Shown: in pieces, positions 8,650 to 17,222 of the stretch
Position numbering within the stretch: position 1 is the stretch's first letter
Layout of the letters: each line of letters opens with the position of its first letter
Source of the DNA: Bog-159 sp963709155
GTDB taxonomy: Bacteria > Acidobacteriota > Terriglobia > Bryobacterales > Bryobacteraceae
Assembly: GCA_963709155.1 (NCBI GenBank)
Contig: CAVPVD010000010.1
Location: 806,001 to 870,000, forward strand
Length of the DNA stretch: 64,000 nt
Direction: 5' to 3'
Notes under the pieces: model-generated
The model's database searches: none
What the model was told of the DNA's origin: nothing
What the model saw: the letters and a program-made list of their open reading frames with translations, nothing else
Position numbers and translations under genes: made by a program

Positions 8650-10740
8650 ATGAAGCGTTGTACGATCTGTCACTCCACGTATCCCGCAGCGTTCACGCAT
8701 TGTCCGCACGATGGCTCGGTCCTGACGGACGCCAACGAATGGTCTGAGGGAGCCATGATCCGCGGCAAGTATCGCATCCTGGGCAAGTTGGGCCAAGGGG
8801 GGATGGCAACCGTCTATAAAGCGGTGCACGTGGGATTTGACGAAGTGTGCGCGCTGAAGGTGATCAATATGGAGTTGGCCACCGATCCGTCCTTCGTGAA
8901 GCGTTTCAGCCAGGAAGCGGCCCTCACGCGGAAGCTGCAGCACCCCAACGCGGTGCACGTGGAAGATATCGACCAGGCAGACGATGGGCGTCCTTTCATC
9001 GTGATGGAGTTCATCGGAGGGGAGAGCCTGAAAGATGTAATCCACCGCGAGGCGCCGCTGCCGGTGCCGCGTGTCCTCCGCATCGCCAAACAGGTGGCGG
9101 CGGCGCTCGATGCGGCGCACCGGCTGGGCATGATCCACCGCGATATCAAGCCCGGGAACATCATTTTGACCCGGCTCCCCGACGACCCGGAGGCCGGGGA
9201 AATGGCCAAAGTCCTCGATTTCGGCATCGCCAAGATCAAGGAGGCGCATCTGGCTGGCGGCGCTGCCACGCTGACGCGGACAGGAACTTCCATCGGCACG
9301 CCCGCCTACATGTCGCCGGAACAGGCCCTGGGCAAGACCGGCGAGGGCCTGGACGGACGCGCCGACCTTTACTCGCTGGGCGTGGTCATGTATGAAATGT
9401 TGACCGGCGAACTGCCCATCCAAGCGGAGTCTGAAGTACAAATGCTGATGGGGCAGATCAGCACGGTACCCGATCCGGTCGGCAACCGGCGCCCCGAACT
9501 CTCCGACGGAATTGGCGCGGTGGTGATGCGATGTCTCGAAAAAGACCCTGCCAGACGGCCGGCCAGCGGTGCGGCGCTCATTGCGCAGATTGAGAACTGG
9601 GAGACAGGCGGGACAGCGGGGGCTCCCGACGAACCGCCCACCGTGGCCACGCAGCGACCTCCGCAGATGGACGCGGCGATGGCCTCGCCGGCGCGCCGGC
9701 CATCCCGCCCTGTGGAGGCGGTAGCGGCCCTCGTGTTGATCGCAGCGGCAATCGCGGGGGGCGCCTGGTATCTCACATCGCGACACAAACAGGTTCGGCG
9801 GTTATTAGTGGCCATCCCACCAGCCACGGCCTCGCAGCCGTTACAGCAGAGCACGCCAATACCAGCGCCGCCCGCGGCTCCCGCCGAAGGGCAGCAGGTT
9901 ACGACTGCGCCTCCCGCTTCAGCAAAGCCGGCGGTCCCGCAGCACCGCCCGGACAAGGATGCCAACCCGGGGGACGATTTCCAGATCAACCTTGACGGTG
10001 TGCCCATGGATGCCGCCACCAAGGCTCAAATAAAGGATATCTGGAGCCAGGCCGCCGCTCTGATGAAGAAGGGCGACTTCGAAGGCGCCGCGCTCCAATA
10101 CCAGAAGTTGAATCGCTTGCGCCCAGGCATGGCGCCGGCGATTGCCGCTCTGGGTAATGCTATAGCCGCCAAAGCCAACTCGGCGGCGGCCGCCGAGCAG
10201 AAGGACGCCCTGGACCGGGCTGACGAGTTGACCGCCGGCATAGAGCGAGGTCAGGGACTCCACCCGCACGCGGGCCTGGCGGCCAGCCACTACCGCCGCG
10301 GCAAGGCATTGGGCAAGTCGGGCGACCTGGATGGCGACCTGCGCGAACAACAGGAGGCCCTCCGGATCGACTCCGGCTTCGGTGCGGCGCACGCCCAACT
10401 CGGTTATGTTTACGCGCAACGGGGTTCGTGGAGCGATGCCGTCCGCGAGTACCGCGAGGCGATCCGGCTGAAACCGCATCTGGCGGAAGCACACAGCGGG
10501 CTCGGCGACGCGCTCGAACACATGGGCGACTGGCACGGAGCCATAGCGGAAGAACGCATCGCTATCCAGCAAGCTCCAGGGTTAGCCATGGCGCATTTTC
10601 AACTGGCCACGGCGCTGGAGCATCAAGGCGACATTTCGGCGGCGCTTGAGGAATATCACCGCGCCGTCTTGTTAGAACCTCGGGGGCCGAATTTCCAGGC
10701 TAGCTACAACCGATTAGCGAGACAGGTGAGCGCCAAGTAG
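8650..10740 (+). CDS. transmembrane Ser/Thr protein kinase with zinc ribbon and TPR sensor region
   Basis: 696 residues. Residues 1-25 form a zinc-ribbon-like knuckle (CxxC...CPHDG). The kinase domain spans about 37-305: Gly-rich loop GKLGQGGMATVYKA, ATP lysine K70, HRDIKPGN with catalytic D165, DFGIAK with D190, and activation/APE equivalent GTPAYMSPEQ. After a Pro/Ala-rich linker, a transmembrane helix lies at about 357-377, then a Pro-rich stretch and TPR units at about 455-690. In this topology the TPRs would be outside the cytoplasm and the kinase inside, as in PknB-type receptors. Start ATG8650 retains the zinc knuckle; GTG8641 is an alternative. Confidence 0.92.
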   Translation: MKRCTICHSTYPAAFTHCPHDGSVLTDANEWSEGAMIRGKYRILGKLGQGGMATVYKAVHVGFDEVCALKVINMELATDPSFVKRFSQEAALTRKLQHPNAVHVEDIDQADDGRPFIVMEFIGGESLKDVIHREAPLPVPRVLRIAKQVAAALDAAHRLGMIHRDIKPGNIILTRLPDDPEAGEMAKVLDFGIAKIKEAHLAGGAATLTRTGTSIGTPAYMSPEQALGKTGEGLDGRADLYSLGVVMYEMLTGELPIQAESEVQMLMGQISTVPDPVGNRRPELSDGIGAVVMRCLEKDPARRPASGAALIAQIENWETGGTAGAPDEPPTVATQRPPQMDAAMASPARRPSRPVEAVAALVLIAAAIAGGAWYLTSRHKQVRRLLVAIPPATASQPLQQSTPIPAPPAAPAEGQQVTTAPPASAKPAVPQHRPDKDANPGDDFQINLDGVPMDAATKAQIKDIWSQAAALMKKGDFEGAALQYQKLNRLRPGMAPAIAALGNAIAAKANSAAAAEQKDALDRADELTAGIERGQGLHPHAGLAASHYRRGKALGKSGDLDGDLREQQEALRIDSGFGAAHAQLGYVYAQRGSWSDAVREYREAIRLKPHLAEAHSGLGDALEHMGDWHGAIAEERIAIQQAPGLAMAHFQLATALEHQGDISAALEEYHRAVLLEPRGPNFQASYNRLARQVSAK

Positions 10741-10813
10741 GCACGCCTTTCAGCGGTCAATGCGCATTGGCATCCCTCCGCGTTGTGCATTTTTGTGCAC
10801 GTTTTGGGCAATA

Positions 10814-11010
10814 AAAGCGTTTACAAGAATTGGCCGAAGGAAGCCAATGCCGTCGTAAGTATGGGGTAGTGCAATTCATTTGTTCGAGTTACCTCGCTGC
10901 GCTTGCCCGAAATTGGCTTCACTTCGTAAAAACTCCGACGCCTTGTTTGAGGGGGAATGGTTTCGCCCAGGCATGGCGGCGCGGCCGGCTAAAGCACGCC
11001 TGCGATTTCA
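10814..11010 (+). repeat. imperfect direct repeat, copy 1
   Basis: About 197 bp starting AAAGCGTTTACAAGAATTGG and ending GCGATTTCA, repeated at 11027-11212. Conserved blocks include CGTAAGTATGGGGTAGTGCA, TTCGAGTTACCTCGCTGCGC, TTGCCCGAAATTGGCTTCAC and TGGTTTCGCCCAGGCA. Copies are offset by 213 bp with scattered substitutions and small indels. The 615-bp gap 10741-11355 contains nothing else I can support; the short open frames across it are not conserved between the copies. Confidence 0.9.
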
Positions 11011-11026
11011 AGCGCGACGGGCAAAG

Positions 11027-11212
11027 AAAGCGTTTACAAGAATTGGCCGAGCCGCCGTAAGTATGGGGTAGTGCATTTCATTTGTTCGAGTTACCTCGCT
11101 GCGCTTGCCCGAAATTGGCTTCACTTCGCAAAAAAACGCCGACGCCTCGTTTGAGGTGGGTGGTTTCGCCCAGGCACGGGCGCGCGGCCGGCTAAGGCAC
11201 CCTACGATTTCA
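11027..11212 (+). repeat. imperfect direct repeat, copy 2
   Basis: Second copy (about 186 bp) of the unit at 10814-11010. It lacks a ~9-bp segment present in copy 1 (near AAGGAAGCCAATG) and has CAAAAAAACGCC where copy 1 has TAAAAACTCC. Confidence 0.9.
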
Positions 11213-11355
11213 TTCTAGGGCGCTATCGCGGGCAAACCCGGCGATCTGACGGATGGCTGAGCCGTAAGTGGTTTGATTCGCTGGCGATGTGGGGCGGGAG
11301 AGTATTTTGGAAGCGCGTCACCGGAAACCCGGGTAGAATCTAATCTGGCCACGAC

Positions 11356-12036
11356 ATGGATAGCGAACACCGCGTTTCTTCCCATCTGCGCCTGGACACG
11401 GCGGAGTATGATCGCATCATCCGCACTTACATTCCGGATTATGACGAGAGCCGCCGCGTGCAATTGGATCTGCTGGCGGCAGCGCAACTTTCCCCGGAAG
11501 CGCGCATCGTCGATTTGGGCGGCGGCACCGGTTCGCTGGCGGAAGCCATCCTGGAACGGCTCCCGAACGTGTCGATTCTAGTGCGCGACATCGACCGCCA
11601 AATGCTGGCGGTGGCGCAAAATCGCCTGGCCCGCTTTGCGAATCGGGTGGAACTGGGGATCGGTTCATTCGCGGATCCCTTGCCACCGGTGCACGCGGTA
11701 CTCTCAGCGTTCGCCCTGCACCACATTCCGAGTTTGCAAGAGAAGACCGAAGTGTACCGCCGCATCCGGGAAGCCATCCTGCCGGGCGGCGTGTTTTTGA
11801 ACAATGATGCGGCGTCTGGCCCCTTCTGGCCGTCCCTGCGCGATGAATGGGCCGCTTTCATGGCGAGCCAGGGTTTTACACTTGAGCAGGGCTACCAGAA
11901 TCTGGACGATTGGGCTGGCGAGGATACGTATTTCTCCGTGCACGAAGAACTTCAGGCGATGGCACGGGCCGGCTTCGAGCACGCGGAGTGCTTCTGGCGG
12001 CGGGGTCCGGTCGCCATTCTGGGGGCGCGGCTGTAG
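11356..12036 (+). CDS. class I SAM-dependent methyltransferase
   Basis: 226 residues. Motif I is IVDLGGGTGSLAEAIL (about 51-66), motif II LVRDIDRQML (about 75-84), and the post-motif stretch AVLSAFALHHIPSLQEK matches the Methyltransf_12/25 type in which Leu-His-His follows strand 4. The C-terminal part has the aromatic-rich substrate-binding segment. A TAGAAT hexamer at 11334-11339 is a possible -10, 16 nt before the start. The substrate cannot be read from sequence. Confidence 0.85.
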   Translation: MDSEHRVSSHLRLDTAEYDRIIRTYIPDYDESRRVQLDLLAAAQLSPEARIVDLGGGTGSLAEAILERLPNVSILVRDIDRQMLAVAQNRLARFANRVELGIGSFADPLPPVHAVLSAFALHHIPSLQEKTEVYRRIREAILPGGVFLNNDAASGPFWPSLRDEWAAFMASQGFTLEQGYQNLDDWAGEDTYFSVHEELQAMARAGFEHAECFWRRGPVAILGARL

Positions 12037-12065
12037 GGTGTTTCATTAACCCGCGCACGCCCGCT

Positions 12066-13541
12066 TCAGACCATCCCGAGGCGCTGGTCAACCATTATCG
12101 CGGGACGATGGGGGCCCGACCGATAGTCGCGCCAGGCAGCGGCAAGCCTGTGGATGCCCGTGCGCAGTACTGCGGGTTCGGCGATGAAAGGAATTCGAAC
12201 GAAGCCAGCGTGCTGTCCGGTTGCGGACATCAACGGACCGGGAAGTATGACCACGCCATGGCGCAAGGCCGTCTGGGCGAACTCGCGGGCATCTCCGCCC
12301 GGCAGTTTCACCCACAGAAACAAACCTCCCAACGACAGAGTGAACTTCCAGTCCGAGAGGCGCTCGCGCAACAGAGCCGCAAGCAGGTCTCGCCGGGGCT
12401 TTAGTTGCTGGCGCCGCAGCTTGCGGATGATTTCGATGTGGCCGAGCAATCGGACGGCTATGGCCTGCGTGAGCAGGGGGCTACCGAGATCGGTCGCGCT
12501 CTTGACGCGGGCCAGGCTCTCGACGATGGTAGCGGGCGCGCGTACCCAACCGATGCGCAGGCCGGGCCAAATCAGCTTGCTGAGCGACCCGAGGGTGATG
12601 ACGGGCGCGTCCGGAGCGAAGACCGCGATGGGGGGCGGAGGCGAGCCTTCGAGAGCAAGGTCGAACAATGTGCAATCGTCGATGATGGGCACGCCCAGGC
12701 CGGCAGCCATTTGGGCCACTTCTTTGCGCGCGGCACTGGGCATCAGGACGCCGGTGGGGTTCTGAAACGTGGGTGTCAAATACACGAGACGAGATGAGGC
12801 GGCGATGATTCGCTGCCGGAGCGTGGCAGGCGATACGCCGTGGGCATCCAAGGCCACCCCGCCGATGCGCGCGCCGGCCGCCCGGAACGCGTCCAGCACG
12901 CCGAAGTAAGCCGGATCCTCGACCAGCGCGGAGTCGCCGCGCTGCAGGTACAACCCCGCACACAGGGAAATGCCCTGCTGCGCCCCGGTGGTCACAAGAA
13001 TTTGTTCGGCGCGCGTGGCGAGGCCGCTCTGGACGTAATACGATGCGATTGCCTGGCGCAGCGCGGGAAGCCCGAGCGCGTAATACCGGCGGTCGTTAAC
13101 CAGCACGCCATACTCTTCGGGCGGAAGCGTGAAGAAATCGAGAGGCAGTCCGGTAAGCGGCAGCGGGGCGCCCAAAACCAGATCCACCATGTCCTGCGCT
13201 TCGTGCGCGGCAAGGAGACCCAGAAGGGGACTGGCGGCCAAGGCGCGCGCCTGGGCGGCGCCACGCGCCACGGCAGCGGCACCCGATCGGCTGACAAAGG
13301 TACCGCTGCCCGTGCGGCTTTCCACCCATCCGCCTTCGCGCAACGCGTCGTACGCGGCCACGACGGTGGTGCGGCTAATGGTCAATGCAGAAGCCAAATC
13401 CCGCTCCGAAGGCAGGCGGATGCCGGGATTCAGGGCGCCGTAGCGAATCGCCTGCATCAAGGCATGCGCCAGCTTCCGTTGCAGCGATCCTCTGCCGGCG
13501 GACCAGGCGCCCAGATGGCTTACCAAGTCGTGAGTCTGCAT
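12066..13541 (-). CDS. MocR/GabR-type regulator (GntR wHTH fused to class I aminotransferase)
   Basis: 491 residues. The N-terminal winged helix (about 18-88) carries the GntR signature LPSERDLASALTISRTTVV...YDALREGGWVESRTGSGTFV. Residues about 120-480 are a fold-type I aminotransferase domain with PLP lysine K322 in SLSKLIWPGLRIGW. MocR proteins bind PLP and usually act as ligand-dependent regulators, not enzymes; they typically control a divergent gene of vitamin B6 or amino-acid metabolism. Here the divergent neighbour at 13617 is a PLP-dependent decarboxylase, 75 bp away, with a palindrome in the gap, so regulation of that gene is the natural inference. Confidence 0.92.
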   Translation of the reverse strand: MQTHDLVSHLGAWSAGRGSLQRKLAHALMQAIRYGALNPGIRLPSERDLASALTISRTTVVAAYDALREGGWVESRTGSGTFVSRSGAAAVARGAAQARALAASPLLGLLAAHEAQDMVDLVLGAPLPLTGLPLDFFTLPPEEYGVLVNDRRYYALGLPALRQAIASYYVQSGLATRAEQILVTTGAQQGISLCAGLYLQRGDSALVEDPAYFGVLDAFRAAGARIGGVALDAHGVSPATLRQRIIAASSRLVYLTPTFQNPTGVLMPSAARKEVAQMAAGLGVPIIDDCTLFDLALEGSPPPPIAVFAPDAPVITLGSLSKLIWPGLRIGWVRAPATIVESLARVKSATDLGSPLLTQAIAVRLLGHIEIIRKLRRQQLKPRRDLLAALLRERLSDWKFTLSLGGLFLWVKLPGGDAREFAQTALRHGVVILPGPLMSATGQHAGFVRIPFIAEPAVLRTGIHRLAAAWRDYRSGPHRPAIMVDQRLGMV

Positions 13542-13546
13542 GGCAG

Positions 13547-13567
13547 TCCAATTCTCTCGTAATTGGA
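13547..13567. promoter_or_regulatory. candidate MocR operator, inverted repeat
   Basis: TCCAATT-CTCTCGT-AATTGGA: 7-bp perfect arms and a 7-bp spacer, beginning 6 bp upstream of the MocR start codon. It lies in the 75-bp divergent promoter region shared with the decarboxylase. A binding site for the regulator is inferred from position and symmetry only. Confidence 0.55.
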
Positions 13568-13616
13568 TCTTGTTTTCAAGTCCACTTCAAAACAGAATGA
13601 ATAGAGACTTAAAAAC

Positions 13617-14987
13617 ATGGGAACGTCTTACATGCAGGCGGAGGATCTGGAATTGCTGGGCGCCACGGCGCGGCGGGCAGCGAGTTATTTGCGGGGCGTC
13701 GGCGCGCGCCCGGTTGCCCCGGATGTAGCCGCGATAAGGGAGTTGGAGCCACTTACGGGCCCGCTTCCTGACGAGCCAACCGAGCCCTGTAACCTGATAG
13801 AGATCCTGGACCGCATCGGCTCACCGGCGACCGTTGCCACGGCCGGCGGACGGTACTTCGGTTTCGTAATCGGCGGCGCGCTGCCGTCGGCGGTAGCAGC
13901 TACGTGGCTGGCGAGCGCCTGGGGCCAGAATGCGTCGCTGAGGGTGATGTCGCCGGTAAGCGCGGTGTTGGAGGAGGCGGCGTTGGGCTGGGTGCGCGAG
14001 TTGCTCGGGCTCCCGGCAGAGTGTGGGGGCGCCCTGGTGACGGGCGCGACCATGGCTAACTTCACCGCTCTAGCCGCCGCGCGGCACGATCTTCTGGAAC
14101 GAGCCGGCTGGGATGTGGAGAACGACGGATTGACCGGCGCACCGCCGTTGACCGTGGTCGTAGGAGACGAAGTGCACGTAGCCCTCATTAAAGCGTTAGG
14201 CATGCTGGGGCTCGGCCGCAAGCGCGTGGTTCGTGTGCCAGTGGATGGACAGGGGAGAATGCGGCCCGATCAACTGCCGAACCTCGACCGCCGGACGCTG
14301 GTTTGCATTCAGGCAGGAAATGTAAACACAGGGGCCTTCGATCCCGCACGCGAAATCTGTGGCCGGGCCCGCGATGCCGGAGCATGGGTCCACGTGGATG
14401 GCGCATTCGGGCTTTGGGCCGCTGCATCGCCGGATTATCGTCATCTGACGGATGGGTTCGATCTGGCCGATTCGTGGGCTACGGACGCACATAAGTGGCC
14501 GAATGTCGGATACGATTGCGGCATCGCATTGGTGCGTAACTCATCGGCGCTGCGAGCGGCCATGGCGATCGGGGCGGCGTATCTGGCGCCAGGCGATCTG
14601 CGAGAACCTTCTCACTACACTCCGGAAATGTCACGGCGAGCGCGTGGAATGGAGTTGTGGGCGGCGCTACGGTCGCTGGGCCGCAACGGGGTAGCGGATC
14701 TGATCGAGCGCACGTGCGGTTACGCGGAGCGTTTCGCCGAAGGCCTGCGCGCGGCGGGTCACGAGATACTGAACGACGTCGAGATCAATCAGGTGCTGGT
14801 GTCGTTCGGCAGCCCGGAAGTCACACGATCCGTAATCGAGCGGCTACAACGCGAAGGCACGTGCTGGTGCGGAGGAACGGAATGGCAGGGCCGCGTGGCG
14901 ATGCGCATCAGCGTCTCCTCATGGGCCACCACCGCCGAGGATGTGGAGGCTAGTCTGGCTGCTATTCAAAGAGTCGCCGGCGCCTGA
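13617..14987 (+). CDS. PLP-dependent group II (aromatic-L-amino-acid-type) decarboxylase
   Basis: 456 residues, matching the 450-500 of the family. The layout is the group II decarboxylase pattern: GYFGFVIGGALPS-type entrance (about 83-95), GGALVTGATMANFTAL (PLP phosphate site, about 140-155), HVDGAFGLWAA (Asp binding the pyridine N, about 258-268) and DAHKWPNVGYDCG with PLP lysine K293. It should decarboxylate an amino acid; aromatic amino acids or glutamate are the common substrates, and I cannot choose between them. ATG13617 is used; a second ATG at 13632 is possible. It is divergent from the MocR regulator. Confidence 0.88.
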   Translation: MGTSYMQAEDLELLGATARRAASYLRGVGARPVAPDVAAIRELEPLTGPLPDEPTEPCNLIEILDRIGSPATVATAGGRYFGFVIGGALPSAVAATWLASAWGQNASLRVMSPVSAVLEEAALGWVRELLGLPAECGGALVTGATMANFTALAAARHDLLERAGWDVENDGLTGAPPLTVVVGDEVHVALIKALGMLGLGRKRVVRVPVDGQGRMRPDQLPNLDRRTLVCIQAGNVNTGAFDPAREICGRARDAGAWVHVDGAFGLWAAASPDYRHLTDGFDLADSWATDAHKWPNVGYDCGIALVRNSSALRAAMAIGAAYLAPGDLREPSHYTPEMSRRARGMELWAALRSLGRNGVADLIERTCGYAERFAEGLRAAGHEILNDVEINQVLVSFGSPEVTRSVIERLQREGTCWCGGTEWQGRVAMRISVSSWATTAEDVEASLAAIQRVAGA

Positions 14988-14994
14988 CGAAAGA

Positions 14995-15384
14995 ACGCAT
15001 GGACAGCCGCCATACAACATGGGCACGCCATGTCAGCACACGATGGCTTTGGAAGCTGGGGCGGCAACGCCATGCGTGTGTTTGAGGGTCAAGGGCTTCT
15101 AAGTGGAGACGAGAAATGGGACGCTCCCTAACGGTCGCGGCTCGGCCGATTGGCGGGTCGGCCGATTGGCGGGTCGGCCGATTGGCGGGTCGGCCGATTG
15201 GCGGGTCGGCCGATTGGCGGGTCGGCCGATTGGCGGGTCGGCCGATTGGCGGGTCGGTCGGTTGGCGGGTCGGCCGATTGGCGGGTCGGCCGATTGGCGG
15301 GTCGGCCGGTTGGCGGGTCGGCCGGTTGGCGGGTCGGTCGGTTGGCGGGTCGGTCGATTGGCGGCTCGGCCGTGTCGCGCACCC
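14995..15384 (+). repeat. composite intergenic repeat, copy A
   Basis: The 450-bp gap before the exported protein gene is filled by this element. The 5' module (ACGCATGGACAGCCGCC ... AACGCCATGCGTGTGTTTGAGG) is shared with copies C and E and in part with B, D and F. Then come the constant core GGGACGCTCCCTAACGGT and a 16-bp tandem array (15143-15366). It ends in TGTCGCGCACCC, a variant of the TGTCGCGCTTAACCC end of copies B and E. No gene is present: the array is open in many frames only because 16-bp units rarely create stops. Confidence 0.9.
15143..15366 (+). repeat. tandem array, 14 units of 16 bp (CGGCCGATTGGCGGGT)
   Basis: Fourteen contiguous 16-bp units. Units 1-7, 9 and 10 are identical. 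The others differ at two or three positions (CGGTCGGTT, CGGCCGGTT), and the last has GCGGCT. There are no spacers, so it is not a CRISPR. Confidence 0.95.
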
Positions 15385-15424
15385 TATTTCAAGCCGTGCG
15401 GTTTGATTTGATCTGCCCAGCGGC

Positions 15425-15430
15425 TATGAT
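15425..15430 (+). promoter_or_regulatory. promoter TTGATT(16)TATGAT ending 7 nt before the start codon
   Basis: TATGAT at 15425-15430 with TTGATT at 15403-15408 (16-bp spacer) gives a credible sigma-70 promoter. The ATG at 15438 lies where transcription would begin. Confidence 0.55.
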
Positions 15431-15437
15431 GAATTGA

Positions 15438-16307
15438 ATGTTCAAGGGTCTGCGCCGTTTGATGCTTGCCTGCGTTGGGATGGGTGCATTGATGGCGCAA
15501 TCGCGTCCCGGCGGGCTCACTCCGGTTCTCGAAATCCCAAAGCCCGTCTATCTGCTAGACGAGTCCATACGATTCCGGATTGGCGTAAACGCGGATTTAC
15601 CCATTCCCGAGGGAGTGCGCTCATCGTGCGTTCTACATTGGGTCCGGCCGGACGCCACGGCGTTCGACGAGCCGGTTCCCTGGCCTCTCGACGGCGACCC
15701 CACGCGCAGTTGGCGCGGCGGCTGGGGCTTCGGAAAGGAACGGCCGGAAATCGGACGATACACCGTTTCGTTTGAATTTGCAGGCCGGAGAACCGCGGCG
15801 CAATCCTTCGACGTGATCTCCGACCTTTTCGCGGACCGTATTGCAGCCCACTGGATTTTTACGGATACGAAGTCCGGCGGCCGCGCGCACACGCGTTCGG
15901 CGCTGCTCCACGTGGAAAACAAAACCGGCCGGAAGTTGCGGTTCGCCAAACCGGGTTTGTTGGGCAGCGAGGTCTGGCTGGAAATAAAATCATTTCAACC
16001 GCCTTCCATGGCGACTTTGCCCGTACCCCAGCAGGCGCTGCTGAGGCCCTCCGAGATCTCCGGCCTCTCATTTGACCGGCTCGATTGGGACAATCAGTCG
16101 AACTGGCCGATGATCGAAGCCGCGGATGGCGGGTCGGTAGATCGGCCGGTGGCGTTGGAGTCCGCCTATCCATTTCGGGAAGGGCAGGAATACGAAGTCA
16201 CGATCCACACGGTTCTGACGGTTTTTGCCGGCGAACGCGGCGATTCCGATGCAGGCCTCTTCCCTTTGCAGATGCCGGTTTCCGCGACGGCGCACTTTAG
16301 GTGGTAG
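15438..16307 (+). CDS. exported protein of unknown function
   Basis: 289 residues with an N-terminal signal peptide (about 1-21, cleavage after GALMAQS). The mature part is rich in beta strands with two immunoglobulin-like stretches (about 30-125 and 150-289). Phrases such as SIRFRIGVNADLP, GRYTVSFEFAGR and EYEVTIHTVLTVF resemble acidobacterial proteins with Ig-like folds, but no named domain is recognisable. No catalytic motif is visible. It has its own promoter just downstream of repeat copy A. Confidence 0.7.
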   Translation: MFKGLRRLMLACVGMGALMAQSRPGGLTPVLEIPKPVYLLDESIRFRIGVNADLPIPEGVRSSCVLHWVRPDATAFDEPVPWPLDGDPTRSWRGGWGFGKERPEIGRYTVSFEFAGRRTAAQSFDVISDLFADRIAAHWIFTDTKSGGRAHTRSALLHVENKTGRKLRFAKPGLLGSEVWLEIKSFQPPSMATLPVPQQALLRPSEISGLSFDRLDWDNQSNWPMIEAADGGSVDRPVALESAYPFREGQEYEVTIHTVLTVFAGERGDSDAGLFPLQMPVSATAHFRW

Positions 16308-16362
16308 GCAGACAGTGCGTTGCCATTTAGCAGCGGCCGGTATTTAGCGGCGCAGGCGCGCT

Positions 16363-17130
16363 CTATCGATGCGCCGACATCAGCGCGAAAACCGCACCCT
16401 GGGGATCCGAACACTGCAAGATCCAGGTGCCGCCGGGTACTTCGGCCGGCCCCATCAGGATCTTGCCGCCATTGGCCTTCACCCGTTCGGCCGCCGCATC
16501 AACCGCATCCACATTGAAATAGAACAGCCAGAATGGATGGGGGATTTGCGGTGGTTTGGTCATCATGCCCCCATCCATGGCCTCCTCGGTCGCAAACAGT
16601 TGGTACTTGCCCATCGGCCCCATGTCCATGGCGTCCAACTTTTTCCATCCGAAGAGCGACGAATAGAACTCCCAGGCCTTCTCGCCGTCAGCCGCAAACA
16701 ATTCGTGCCATCCAACCTGGCCGGGCGAATGGGGCGCCGGCGTGACGGGCGGCATACCGCCCGACCCGCGAAACAGCACGAACACCGCGCCGCCGGGATC
16801 GGAAACCACCGCAAAGCGTCCCACGCCGGGGATATCCTCGGGGCCGTACACCATCGCGCCGCCCGCCTGCTTCACGCGGCCGGCGTACCCGTCAACGTCA
16901 TCAACCGCGACGTATCCGCTCCAATTCGGCGGCATGCCAGCCGCCTGGGGAGGCGTGCCCAGAATGCCGCCGATCGGCGTTTCGCCCGCGTGGATGATGG
17001 TATAAGACCGGTCGGCCATGCCCGAATCGGTGGTTTTCCAGCCGATTACATTTTGATAAAAAGTCTCGGCGGCCTTCGTGTCGCCGGTCATTAATTCGTA
17101 CCAAATGAACTTTCCGTTATTCCCCGCCAT
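16363..17130 (-). CDS. two-domain VOC (glyoxalase/bleomycin-resistance fold) protein
   Basis: 255 residues made of two VOC domains (about 5-120 and 130-253). Each opens with the pattern G-K/Q-xxWxEL...D...K/AxxFYxxxxGW: FIWYELMTGDTKAAETFYQ, and VGWHELFAADGEKAWEFYS. Each closes with VxDPxGAVFxL. Metal-ligand positions (His/Glu) appear incomplete in the first domain. Such proteins are often annotated hydroxylase or glyoxalase-like, and the substrate is unknown. AGGAG about 8 nt upstream supports ATG17130. It lies 92 bp downstream of the oxidoreductase on the same strand. Confidence 0.85.
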   Translation of the reverse strand: MAGNNGKFIWYELMTGDTKAAETFYQNVIGWKTTDSGMADRSYTIIHAGETPIGGILGTPPQAAGMPPNWSGYVAVDDVDGYAGRVKQAGGAMVYGPEDIPGVGRFAVVSDPGGAVFVLFRGSGGMPPVTPAPHSPGQVGWHELFAADGEKAWEFYSSLFGWKKLDAMDMGPMGKYQLFATEEAMDGGMMTKPPQIPHPFWLFYFNVDAVDAAAERVKANGGKILMGPAEVPGGTWILQCSDPQGAVFALMSAHR

Positions 17131-17222
17131 TCAAAAATCTCCTGATTCGATTTTGACGATCAATCGTGAAGATGGTAACGCGGCGCGCAGGCGCATGCGG
17201 GACGAGCCGGCTGCGCCAGCGC

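Noticed and set aside
10830..11071. Short frames in the tandem duplication
   Set aside because: The two copies do not preserve the same frame, and there is no ribosome-binding site.
15103..15437. Long open frames on both strands with repeats such as GGSADWRVGRLAGRPI
   Set aside because: They are the translation of the 16-bp array, which stays open in several frames and on both strands; no start site or conserved protein supports them.
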